In this document: in pieces, positions 1 to 5,865 of the stretch
Layout: every line of letters starts with the position of its first letter
Position numbering within the stretch: position 1 is the first letter of the stretch
DNA from: DASVHS01 sp036001325
Lineage (GTDB): Bacteria > Acidobacteriota > Thermoanaerobaculia > Gp7-AA8
Direction: 5' to 3'
DNA: 19,829 bases
Assembly (NCBI GenBank): GCA_036001325.1
Contig: DASYUK010000267.1
Coordinates: forward strand, 1-19,829
Notes under the pieces: model-generated
Databases searched by the model: none
What the model saw: the letters and a program-made list of their open reading frames with translations, nothing else
Told to the model about the DNA's origin: nothing
Translations under genes and position numbers: made by a program

Positions 1-31
1 GTGGAGATCGAGCGTTTCGAGACCTCGCATT

Positions 32-41
32 CGGCATAATC
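32..41. repeat. Left-end copy of the RIT terminal motif
   Basis: CGGCATAATC lies just beyond, and overlapping, the stop codon of the last recombinase gene. Its reverse complement matches GGTTATGCCG in the right-end palindrome at 9 of 10 bases, and allowing mismatches the similarity extends to about 13 of 18 positions. It is therefore a candidate recombinase binding site in the left terminal inverted repeat. The motif is short, so a chance match is possible. Confidence 0.45.
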
Positions 42-1038
42 AGAGGCGTTCCAGAAACGCGAGCAGTTGATCCGTCGGGCGGTACCGACCGGGCTTCACA
101 TCGGCCGGAGTCATGCGCGCCAGCGCTTGCTCTTTGAGTCGCATGTCTGCATGGAGATACATCTGCGTCGTGTCCACCGATTCATGACCGAGCCAGAGGG
201 CAATGACCGCGCGGTCTACCCCATGCCCCAGGAGTTCCATGGCCGTCGTGTGCCGCAAGACATGCGGAGTGACCCGTTTGCTTTTGAGCGACGGACACTG
301 ACCCTGCGCGGCCTTCGCATGACGTGCGACTAACCGCTCGACCGCATCGCGGCTCAGCGTGTTTCCGCGCACAGTGGCGAAGAGAGGGTCAGAGGGCTGC
401 CCATTTCGCTCGCGCAGCCATGCCGTGATCAGCCCGACCGTCTCCCGCTGCAGCGGCGTGCAGCGTTGCTTTCGGCCCTTGCCTTCGCAGCGGAGATGTG
501 CACCGGTACCCAGCGCCACGTCTCCGCATCGGAGATGAATGAGCTCGGACACCCGAAGCCCGGTTTGGATGGCGAGCAGCAGCAGTGCGCGATCCCGTCG
601 GCCGATCCACGTGGAGATGTCAGGCGCGGCGAGCACCGCGTCGATTTCGTCCCGCGTCAGATACGCGATCGGACGTCGTTCGTGCCGCTTGACCGGGATG
701 GCCAGAATCCGGCGGCAGCGATCGACATGAGCCGGTTCGCCGATCGCCACGTACCGAAAGAAAGCGTGGATCGCGGCGAGACGGAGATTGCGCGTGCGCG
801 CCGTGTTTCGACGTTGCTGCTCGACATGATCCAGAAACGCACTAACAAATGATGCGTCGAGATCATCGAGGACGAGCGCGGATGGTGCTTTGCCGAACCG
901 CTCCTGCGCAAAACGTAGGAGCAGCCGAAACGCATCGCGATACGACGCGATGGTATGCGGGCTCGCTCGATGCTGTCGGACGAGCCGGTCCGTAAAGAAG
1001 CGTTGCAGGAGGCTCGCGAATGCCGCCGAGGTAGTCAT
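40..1038 (-). CDS. ritC: Tyrosine recombinase, third gene of the RIT trio
   Basis: This 332-residue tyrosine site-specific recombinase would catalyse DNA strand cleavage and exchange for movement of the element. An N-terminal SAM-like core-binding domain (about residues 8-105) precedes the catalytic domain (about 125-310). The full active site is visible: Arg162 in TGLRVSE, Lys187 in EGKGRK, His259 and Arg262 in HVLRH, His285 in LGH, and the nucleophile Tyr294 in QMYLH. The frame stays open far upstream, but the start chosen is the ATG that overlaps the stop of the preceding recombinase as ATGA; an AAGGCGG tract lies a short distance upstream of it. That overlap suggests translational coupling. 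The name ritC follows gene order and was not confirmed by a search. Confidence 0.9.
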   Translation of the reverse strand: MTTSAAFASLLQRFFTDRLVRQHRASPHTIASYRDAFRLLLRFAQERFGKAPSALVLDDLDASFVSAFLDHVEQQRRNTARTRNLRLAAIHAFFRYVAIGEPAHVDRCRRILAIPVKRHERRPIAYLTRDEIDAVLAAPDISTWIGRRDRALLLLAIQTGLRVSELIHLRCGDVALGTGAHLRCEGKGRKQRCTPLQRETVGLITAWLRERNGQPSDPLFATVRGNTLSRDAVERLVARHAKAAQGQCPSLKSKRVTPHVLRHTTAMELLGHGVDRAVIALWLGHESVDTTQMYLHADMRLKEQALARMTPADVKPGRYRPTDQLLAFLERL

Positions 1039-1982
1039 GGCGCGACCGCCTTTCCGGCGTCGACGAGTCGCTCCGTCGCCAGCTGCAGCAGCTCGGGGAC
1101 GGCCTCCAGATACCAGTACGTGTCGTGGACATGCACGTGGCCGAGATACGTGGCCAGCACGGGAAGGAGCGGGTCGACGGTGAGGCCGGCACGATACCAG
1201 TCGACGAGCGTGCGGATCGCGAAGCGATGTCGCAAGTCGTGCAAGCGAGGACCGTGTCCCAATCGATGGGCACGAACAGGCGGTCGCAAGCCGATCTGGG
1301 CCGACACCCGCGCAAACGTATATTCGGCGGCCCATTGTGTAATGCGCACCCCGAGTTCGGAGATGAAGAGGGCGTCTGAGCGTCGTTGCGGGACCAGACG
1401 ATTGCGGACGCGTTGGTAGGACGTCAGGGCATCTATGGTGGAGGCGTGCAGGGGCACGAGCCGAGACTTGCCGAATTTGGTTCGGCGGATCAACAGCGTA
1501 GCCTCTCCGCAATCGATGTCGGCGTCGTCGACGGCTACCACCTCGGAACTTCGCAGTCCCGTGACGACGAGCAGCCCAAACAGCGTGGCGTAGGTTTTCC
1601 CACGCAGGCCCTTCGACGACGGCAGGTCTCGCGCGGCCTTGAGCAGCCGCGGAATGTCTTCCTCGCGATAGAGGCGGGGTGGTTGTCGTCGATATCGGCC
1701 CGGGAGCAGGTCGACCGGCGGGACTTCCGTAAGCGCATCGGTGAGCTGCCGCCACTGAGCAAAGCGCCGGATGATCTGCAAGCGGCCGTTGACGGTCGCG
1801 GGCGTGATGCTCGTGAGGTGCGAGGCCCAGCGGAGCACGAGATCGGTCGTCACGTGCGCGGCGCCTTCACGTTGGGCGTACGCGGCAAATGCTGCGAGGA
1901 CGCGCCCTGTCTCATGCAGCGTGACACCGAGCCGGCGGCGCAACGTGAGGTACTCCTCGATCGCACAGTGGAGCGGCGTCAT
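1035..1982 (-). CDS. ritB: Tyrosine recombinase, second gene of the RIT trio
   Basis: This 315-residue tyrosine recombinase has a core-binding domain at about residues 3-80 and a catalytic domain at about 105-305. Active-site residues are Arg144 in TGLRSSE, a lysine in RTKFGKSR (169 or 172), His248 and Arg251 in HDLRH, His282 in LGH, and a Tyr nucleophile in DTYWYLE (289 or 291). A longer form starting at 2003 is possible. The ATG at 1982 is preferred because AGGAGG sits six bases upstream and because this ATG overlaps the previous gene's stop as ATGA. The protein differs clearly in sequence from its two neighbours, so the trio is not a recent tandem duplication. Confidence 0.92.
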   Translation of the reverse strand: MTPLHCAIEEYLTLRRRLGVTLHETGRVLAAFAAYAQREGAAHVTTDLVLRWASHLTSITPATVNGRLQIIRRFAQWRQLTDALTEVPPVDLLPGRYRRQPPRLYREEDIPRLLKAARDLPSSKGLRGKTYATLFGLLVVTGLRSSEVVAVDDADIDCGEATLLIRRTKFGKSRLVPLHASTIDALTSYQRVRNRLVPQRRSDALFISELGVRITQWAAEYTFARVSAQIGLRPPVRAHRLGHGPRLHDLRHRFAIRTLVDWYRAGLTVDPLLPVLATYLGHVHVHDTYWYLEAVPELLQLATERLVDAGKAVAP

Positions 1983-3217
1983 TGTCCACCTCCTGAAGGC
2001 CATGCTTGAGCGAGGAGACGCAGACGGTTGACGTCGACTTTGGCGTAGATCTCGGTCGTCTGTGGTTGCTGGTGCCGAAGCACGTCACCGATATCCGCGA
2101 GCGACGCGCCGCGCCGGAGCAGCTCGGTCGCCAGCGAATGTCGCAGGAGGTGCGCGCCTTTCATGGGCGCGCTCACCCCCGCCCTAGTAAGCGCCACGCG
2201 GACGAGCGTGCTGACGGTGCTCGGATGGGCGAAGCCCCGATGCGGGGCTCGCATGCAGACAAAGACGCGACGCGTGCCGCAGCGGGGGCGGTCGCGACGC
2301 AGATACGTCGCCAAGGCCTCACCCACATCGCATGGCAGCGGCAGCCGACTGCGGACCGACCCTTTGCCGTGCACCGTGAGCTCGCCCGCGTGCCAATCGA
2401 TGTCATCGAGCTCGAGCTGAGCGACTTCACCGCCGCGCAGGCCGAGACGCGCCAGCAGCAGCAAGATGGCGTAGTCGCGACGGCCGACGGGCGACGTGCG
2501 ATCACAGGCGTTCAGCAGACGCGTGACGTCGCCCGGCGTCAGGTATTTCGGCACGTCGACAAGACGCCACCGGCGGACCGGCGGAATGGCCGCCGCCAGA
2601 TCGCACTCGATTTCCCCCGTCTGCAAGAGAAACCGGAGAAAGGAGCGGAGCGTCGAGGCCTGTAGTTGCGCGTTGGCCGGCGAGCGGCCGGGAAGCTGCT
2701 GGAGGACATATCGCGTGACGTCGTCTGCCGTCAGACTGCGCGGGTCGATCGGGCCATCGCCGAAGCGCTCTTTGAGAAAGCGCCCGAGCACAAACCAGTG
2801 GCGACACCCGGTGAGAGGCGAGAGGCCGCGGTCGTGCCGAAGGTGAGCCTCGTACCGCGCTTTGAGCTGAGAGATCGGCGTCGAGCGACTCGGTGGCGAC
2901 GCTGGAATGATGGCCGCCGCCTCGAGATGATCGAGGAACAGACGGAGTGTGGCCGCATCACCGCGACGAAGAAGTCTTCTCGGCGTTCGACGCGTCAGGA
3001 AGGCAGCGGCGATGTTGCTTCGGAGATCCGTGATCGGCAGCCGACGTCGCTTCAGCCATTTTCCAAATGCGACGAGTGTCCACAACCGATCACGAATGGA
3101 TGATCGCGCATACCCAAGCTGCGACAGACGCGCGGCGAATGAATCGAGCTGTGACCCCAATGGCGACTCGCGCATGCGCTGCACCGCCAAACCATCGTTG
3201 AGGAATTGATCGAGCAT
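1979..3217 (-). CDS. ritA: Tyrosine recombinase, first gene of the RIT trio
   Basis: This 412-residue tyrosine recombinase is the longest of the three. It carries about 110 extra N-terminal residues ahead of a core-binding domain (about 115-205) and a catalytic domain (about 225-405). Active-site residues are Arg261 in LGLRGGE, Lys285 in HGKGSVR, His356 and Arg359 in HLLRH, His382 in LRHQQPQ, and the nucleophile Tyr391 in EIYAKVD. The third box reads LRH rather than the usual LGH. The ATG at 3217 has a purine-rich GGGAGAGG just upstream. The gene is promoter-proximal in the operon, so its promoter should lie in 3218-3363, close to the element end. The extra N-terminal region may help recognise the element ends, which is inference. 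Confidence 0.92.
   Translation of the reverse strand: MLDQFLNDGLAVQRMRESPLGSQLDSFAARLSQLGYARSSIRDRLWTLVAFGKWLKRRRLPITDLRSNIAAAFLTRRTPRRLLRRGDAATLRLFLDHLEAAAIIPASPPSRSTPISQLKARYEAHLRHDRGLSPLTGCRHWFVLGRFLKERFGDGPIDPRSLTADDVTRYVLQQLPGRSPANAQLQASTLRSFLRFLLQTGEIECDLAAAIPPVRRWRLVDVPKYLTPGDVTRLLNACDRTSPVGRRDYAILLLLARLGLRGGEVAQLELDDIDWHAGELTVHGKGSVRSRLPLPCDVGEALATYLRRDRPRCGTRRVFVCMRAPHRGFAHPSTVSTLVRVALTRAGVSAPMKGAHLLRHSLATELLRRGASLADIGDVLRHQQPQTTEIYAKVDVNRLRLLAQAWPSGGGQ
1989..1994 (-). promoter_or_regulatory. Ribosome binding site that sets the ritB start
   Basis: On the minus strand AGGAGG stands six bases before the ATG at 1982. It lies inside the 3' end of the upstream recombinase gene. It decides between the ATG at 1982 and the in-frame ATG at 2003. 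Confidence 0.85.
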
Positions 3218-3263
3218 GTCCCTCTCCCTTCTTGGCCAAGGTTGGCTTAGGAGAGGAGACCCC

Positions 3264-3361
3264 GATCATGCCGCGTTCACAAACCCCACTTGCGTTACTG
3301 CCAGTCACAAGGAGGACACAGGCCGAACTCACCATCGGCATGATCCGGCAGTCGGCATGAT
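3264..3361. repeat. Iterated CGGCATGAT motifs at the RIT right end
   Basis: GATCATGCCG at 3264-3273 is the exact inverse of CGGCATGATC at 3336-3345. TCGGCATGAT occurs at 3335-3344 and again at 3352-3361, 17 bases apart. The closely related GGTTATGCCG/CGGCATAACC follows in the palindrome at 3364-3389. An array of directly and inversely repeated short motifs at the end of a recombinase element fits recombinase binding sites, possibly also autoregulating the adjacent ritA promoter. The role is inferred. The 3218-3363 gap holds no gene that I can see. Confidence 0.6.
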
Positions 3362-3363
3362 GC

Positions 3364-3389
3364 CGGTTATGCCGCGCGCGGCATAACCG
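3364..3389. repeat. Perfect 26-bp palindrome at the RIT right boundary
   Basis: The 26 bases are a perfect inverted repeat without spacer. Each arm contains CGGTTATGCCG or its complement CGGCATAACCG, with a GC-only centre. The palindrome ends exactly where an integron integrase reading frame becomes recognisable. This suggests it is the terminal recombination site of the element. It would also form a strong cruciform or hairpin. Confidence 0.75.
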
Positions 3390-3543
3390 CCACTCATTTG
3401 CGACGCATCTGCTCGAGCGCGGCCACGACATCCGGACGGTGCAGGAGCTTCTCGGTCACCGCGATGTGTCGACGACGATGATTTACACGCACGTTCTCCG
3501 TCACGGTGCCCGCGGCGTACGCAGTCCTCTGGATCCGGTGTGA
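3388..3543 (+). pseudogene. intI: 3' fragment of an integron integrase gene (intI)
   Basis: From codon Arg at 3388 the plus strand encodes the last 51 residues of an integron integrase. It starts within the conserved RHSFATHLLE box, continues through ELLGHRDVSTT (the LGH histidine) and MIYTHV (the nucleophilic tyrosine), and ends with the IntI-type tail GVRSPLD before TGA. The first roughly 270 residues, including the core-binding domain and first catalytic arginine, are absent. The fragment begins at the end of the RIT palindrome, so insertion or deletion by that element probably removed the 5' part. The roughly 30 bases visible left of the element do not encode the expected preceding residues in any frame. 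The protein cannot be functional as it stands. Confidence 0.85.
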
Positions 3544-3583
3544 CGCCGGATAATCCTGGCGGCCATCTTCGCCATTTCCATTT

Positions 3584-3632
3584 GTTAGATCGCAGATCCC
3601 GATGCTAACGTGCTCTCGATTTCAAGTTAGCC
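3584..3632 (+). other. attI-like region at the start of the cassette array
   Basis: GTTAGAT at 3584-3590 fits the integron core consensus GTTRRRY. GCTAAC at 3604-3609 and GTTAGCC at 3626-3632 follow; the last is identical to the right core of the first attC (4265-4271). The three cores alternate in orientation and could pair with each other. Either GTT may be the attI/cassette junction. The spacing is too short for a normal attC, so this may be attI or a shrunken attC. The remainder of the 3544-3673 gap shows only a weak -10-like TAGAAT at 3653-3658. Confidence 0.45.
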
Positions 3633-3673
3633 AGACGCAATTTCACTTTTGCTAGAATCGTTCTGGTGCTGGA

Positions 3674-3874
3674 ATGACGAAGCTTGAGACACTCGAAGAG
3701 GAGATCAAGAAGCTGTCACCTGAAGAACTGGCACAGCTTCGGGAATGGCTCCTTGAACGAGACGCTGAAGAGTGGGACCGAGAGATCGAGCGGGATGCCG
3801 CCTCCGGTAAGCTCGATAAGCTCTTCGAGAAGTCCCTAGCAGATCATCGCGCGGGAAAGACCCGCGAAATTTGA
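3674..3874 (+). CDS. Type II antitoxin, cassette gene 1
   Basis: This 66-residue acidic, helical protein opens with KLETLEEEIKKLSPEELAQL and ends with ADHRAGKTREI. The pattern resembles small antitoxins encoded directly upstream of RelE/ParE-type toxins. It would bind and neutralise the toxin of the next gene and probably repress the shared promoter. The stop codon overlaps the toxin start as TTGA, the usual coupling for such pairs. The ribosome binding site is weak (GGTGCTGG ahead of the ATG). Toxin-antitoxin pairs are frequent integron cassettes and are thought to stabilise arrays. Family membership comes from sequence pattern and context, not a search. Confidence 0.8.
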   Translation: MTKLETLEEEIKKLSPEELAQLREWLLERDAEEWDREIERDAASGKLDKLFEKSLADHRAGKTREI

Positions 3875-4131
3875 AGCACTTCACCAGCCCCGATTTTTGG
3901 GCTCTCTTCAACGACCTCCCACCGGAAATTCAGAAACTTGCTCGGGCCAACTACGAACTGCTCAAGGCCAATCCGCGTCATCCGTCGCTTCACTTCAAAA
4001 AAGCCCGGGTCTACTGGTCTGTTCGAATTGGCCGCAACTACCGTGCACTCGGTAAGCAACTCGACAACGGCATTCTGTGGGGTTGGATCGGGTCACATGC
4101 AGAATACGAGAAGGTCCTTGCTTCGTTATAG
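3871..4131 (+). CDS. RelE/ParE-superfamily toxin, cassette gene 2
   Basis: This 86-residue protein has the compact fold signature of RelE/ParE toxins: helical KHFTSPDFWALFNDLPPEIQ, a middle helix with LLKANPRHPSLHFKK, then strands around VYWSVRIGRNYRALGKQ and a terminal WIGSHAEYEKVL. RelE members cut mRNA on the ribosome while ParE members act on gyrase; the sequence alone does not decide between them. The start is TTG at 3871, overlapping the antitoxin stop by four bases. The stop codon lies six bases before the attC core at 4138, as expected for a cassette gene. The antitoxin directly upstream supports the assignment. Confidence 0.85.
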   Translation: MKHFTSPDFWALFNDLPPEIQKLARANYELLKANPRHPSLHFKKARVYWSVRIGRNYRALGKQLDNGILWGWIGSHAEYEKVLASL

Positions 4132-4137
4132 ACCGCT

Positions 4138-4271
4138 GGCTAACTCCACGCAGCAGCTGACGCGGCCCGGCTTCGGCGCGGCGCTTCCGCGCCTCGTCCT
4201 TTGCGAGTAGCATGTTCAACGCCTTCGGCACGCGGAACTGGCCGCGCAGCTGAGCGTGAGATACGTTAGCC
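4138..4271 (+). other. attC recombination site 1 (134 bp)
   Basis: The site starts with GGCTAAC (4138-4144) and ends with the complementary GTTAGCC (4265-4271). Internally CAGCTGACGCGGCC near the left pairs with GGCCGCGCAGCTG near the right, leaving one unpaired A, which mirrors the extrahelical bases that IntI uses to recognise folded attC. Between the arms is a long variable region that can form further stems. The site directly follows the toxin stop. Its length is near the upper end for attC sites. Confidence 0.85.
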
Positions 4272-4285
4272 GGACCAACCTGCGC

Positions 4286-4921
4286 ATGGATTCGTTGGAT
4301 GCTGTTTCCTCACTCCTGCCGAAAGACATCGACGAGACAGCCGTTTCGATCGTGGTCGACGAAGATACTCACAAGGCGCTCGGGACAGGCTTCTACTTTC
4401 TTCAGCCCGAATTCTTCGTAACCGCGAAACATGTCGTGGAAGATCGCGACACGGGCGGTGTTCGCCGTAACCTCGTCTTGATGCAGAACGGGCCAAACTT
4501 TCCGCGCGCTGAAGTGCACTTTCGGCATCCCTCGCTTGACTTGGCTGTCCTCAAGATCGAAAGGCCGGGATGCACCGTTCCGCTGTACCCGAGCGATCAA
4601 CGCATCATTGGTCAACACGGCCTCCGATATTGGGGCTACGCACCTTCGCTGAGTGATCACGTCGCGCAGAAATACCTCGTAGCTGTGGTTGAAATACCCG
4701 AGTACGAGTGCGAAGCACCTCGTGAGCGTGACGGCTGCATCGAGTGGGTTCTTCGTTTCAACACGGATCTTTCTGAAGGTGGCCATTCAGGCGGTCCAGT
4801 GTTAGCAACCGGTGGTGGAGTTGTCGCCATTATCACAGAGGGTCATAACGGTTGGGTTCGCGCTACGGAGATCCGAGCGCTCCTCCCGTACGTCACGTTC
4901 CAGTTCCCATCGGCCGGCTAA
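4286..4921 (+). CDS. Trypsin-like serine protease, cassette gene 3
   Basis: This 211-residue protein has the layout of a chymotrypsin-fold (S1/DegP-like) peptidase domain without a PDZ domain. The triad is visible: His49 in FVTAKHVVE, Asp85 in SLDLAVLKI, and Ser168 in GGHSGGPV. An entry motif GTGFYF precedes the histidine, as in HtrA-type enzymes. No signal peptide or membrane segment is evident, so it probably acts in the cytoplasm. An upstream in-frame GTG at 4256 lies inside the attC site; the ATG at 4286, 15 bases after the attC core, is the natural cassette start. No clear ribosome binding site is seen. The stop codon is embedded in the next attC core. Stand-alone trypsin-like domains also occur in defence systems, but the target here is unknown. 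Confidence 0.85.
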   Translation: MDSLDAVSSLLPKDIDETAVSIVVDEDTHKALGTGFYFLQPEFFVTAKHVVEDRDTGGVRRNLVLMQNGPNFPRAEVHFRHPSLDLAVLKIERPGCTVPLYPSDQRIIGQHGLRYWGYAPSLSDHVAQKYLVAVVEIPEYECEAPRERDGCIEWVLRFNTDLSEGGHSGGPVLATGGGVVAIITEGHNGWVRATEIRALLPYVTFQFPSAG

Positions 4922-5020
4922 CTCGTCGCTGCACCGGACGCGAACCGGCGCGCTGCAGCGTGCCGAGCGCTATACTTTTTCGCGTCGCCTGTTCGCGCCG
5001 GTGAGCTTCAAACGTTGGGC
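4916..5020 (+). other. attC recombination site 2 (105 bp)
   Basis: The site begins with GGCTAAC (4916-4922) and ends with GTTGGGC (5014-5020), a perfect GTTRRRY core. On the left arm GCTGCACCGGACGCGAAC pairs with GTTCGCGCCGGTGAGC on the right arm, leaving two unpaired bases on the left (a G and an A). That is the standard attC asymmetry. The protease stop codon overlaps the left core. The terminal loop contains an AT-rich TATACTTTTT stretch. Confidence 0.88.
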
Positions 5021-5038
5021 GGACGCGAAGTTCGCGAA

Positions 5039-5228
5039 CTACCGAGAGCGCTTCTTCGCATTCGCGCGTTTCGGTACTCTCGCGCGCTTCGCTGAACGTC
5101 CACTCCGATGTTCGGCCGCGGTACGCAGGCCGAGTTGCTCGCGTACTTCTTCGATAGAGATACCTCGCCCGGCTTCAAGACTCCGGCGCGCTGCCTCCAT
5201 TCGGGCGACGAATCGAGGATCGTGCTCA
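5039..5228 (-). pseudogene. Antitoxin-like remnant, N-terminus lost
   Basis: The minus strand reads EHDPRFVARMEAARRSL, then EAGRGISIEEVREQLGL, followed by a basic tail and TAG. This resembles the C-terminal part of small antitoxins that carry an 'AGRGxxxEEV' segment. At about 5228 the resemblance stops, and on the opposite strand a dehydrogenase fragment starts within a few bases, so the 5' end was cut at a recombination junction. No partner toxin is visible. It follows attC2 in reverse orientation and may be the rest of a third cassette. No attC for it was found. Confidence 0.5.
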
Positions 5229-5229
5229 A

Positions 5230-5760
5230 GTCCAGGACAAAGGATTTTGATTAACGGTGCAGGCGGAGGTGTCGGTACTTTGGCAATCCACATTGCCAAA
5301 CTATACGGGGTTGAGGTGACTGCGGTTGATAGCCCCGGAAAGTTGGACATGCTGCGCTCGATGGGAGCTGAGCATGTCATTGATTACACGCAAGACGATT
5401 TCACCACAGCCGGGCGCTGTTACGACCTGATTCTCGATGTGAAGACACGTTCGCCGTTCGATTACGCGCGCGCGTTAAGTCCCAATGGAATTTACGTCAC
5501 AGTCGGGGGTTCCATGGCTCGGGTGCTCCAAGCTCTGTTATTAGGGGCCGTGGATTTCGATGACCAAAAATAAGAAGTTCAGGATCTTAGCTCTGAAGCC
5601 AAACAAGGATTTGGCCGATATGAAAGAGCTTTTCGAAGCGGGCAAGGTGGTACCCGTGATCGATCGTCTCTACAAGTTAAGTGAGGTTCCTGAGGCATTC
5701 CGGCATTTTGGAGAAGGGCATCACAAAGGAAAAATCGTCATAACTTTGGTCCAGAAGTAA
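5230..5760 (+). pseudogene. Truncated, frameshifted MDR alcohol dehydrogenase/quinone oxidoreductase
   Basis: The plus strand encodes the C-terminal half of a medium-chain dehydrogenase/reductase. It holds the nucleotide-binding loop INGAGGGVGT, the second strand region VTAVDSPGKL, GAEHVIDYTQDDF, and the family end piece GKVVPVIDRLYKLSEVPEAF followed by GKIVITL. About 140 N-terminal residues (the GroES-like catalytic domain) are missing. A single extra G at about 5552-5553 shifts the frame; removing it restores a continuous reading through GAVISMTKNKK. The piece abuts the reversed antitoxin remnant at about 5229, which marks a rearrangement junction. Base composition is visibly less GC-rich than in the genes to the right. 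Confidence 0.85.
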
Positions 5761-5865
5761 CATTGACGGTCAGAGAGGAACACCCCGCCCTTTGCAATAC
5801 AAAGTGCAGGCACGCAGATCGATCTGAGATACAGTTGAAACGCAGGAAGCGTCAGGGAGGTCTCG

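Larger units (their letters stand above)
28..3389 (-). mobile_element. RIT-type element (three tyrosine recombinases in tandem)
   Basis: Three complete, mutually different tyrosine recombinase genes run in one direction with 4-bp ATGA overlaps and no cargo. That is the published architecture of recombinase-in-trio (RIT) elements. The right end is inferred at the 26-bp palindrome 3364-3389, because coding sequence of an unrelated integron integrase begins immediately after it. The left end is inferred near 28-41, where CGGCATAATC matches the inverted right-end motif GGTTATGCCG at 9 of 10 bases. The left boundary is uncertain because only about 30 bases of flank are visible, so the element may extend beyond the window. 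No target duplication could be identified. Confidence 0.8.
3388..5229 (+). mobile_element. Integron remnant: truncated intI plus cassette array
   Basis: The order is an intI 3' fragment, an attI-like zone, a toxin-antitoxin cassette ending in an attC, a protease cassette ending in an attC, and a partial third unit. Both attC sites show a long imperfect palindrome with unpaired bases on one arm and GGCTAAC...GTT cores, as in bona fide attC sites. Cassette orientation matches intI orientation, unlike classical integrons where intI points away from the array. With intI broken, the array could only be mobilised by an integrase supplied in trans. The right limit is where a dehydrogenase remnant begins, near 5230. 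Confidence 0.75.

Noticed and set aside
1039..1755. N-terminal 239-residue extension of the third recombinase frame
   Set aside because: It is antisense-free overlap with the coding region of the second recombinase in another frame, is arginine/proline-rich without domain pattern, and the ATGA-coupled start at 1038 begins a standard recombinase.
1386..2665. Long plus-strand reading frames across the recombinase genes (1386-2009, 2006-2665)
   Set aside because: They are antisense shadows of the high-GC recombinase genes, with no recognisable domains.
3995..4231. Minus-strand frame reading KALNMLLAKDEARKRRAEAG across attC1
   Set aside because: The stretch is tempting, but it runs through the attC stems and the toxin gene on the opposite strand, and the palindromic attC explains the sequence better.
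4812..5229. 5' part of the plus-strand frame upstream of the dehydrogenase fragment
   Set aside because: It covers the protease end, attC2 and the antitoxin remnant in the wrong frame; dehydrogenase similarity begins only near 5230.
5763..5768. TTGACG as a -35 box for the small membrane protein
   Set aside because: No acceptable -10 box lies 16-18 bases downstream.
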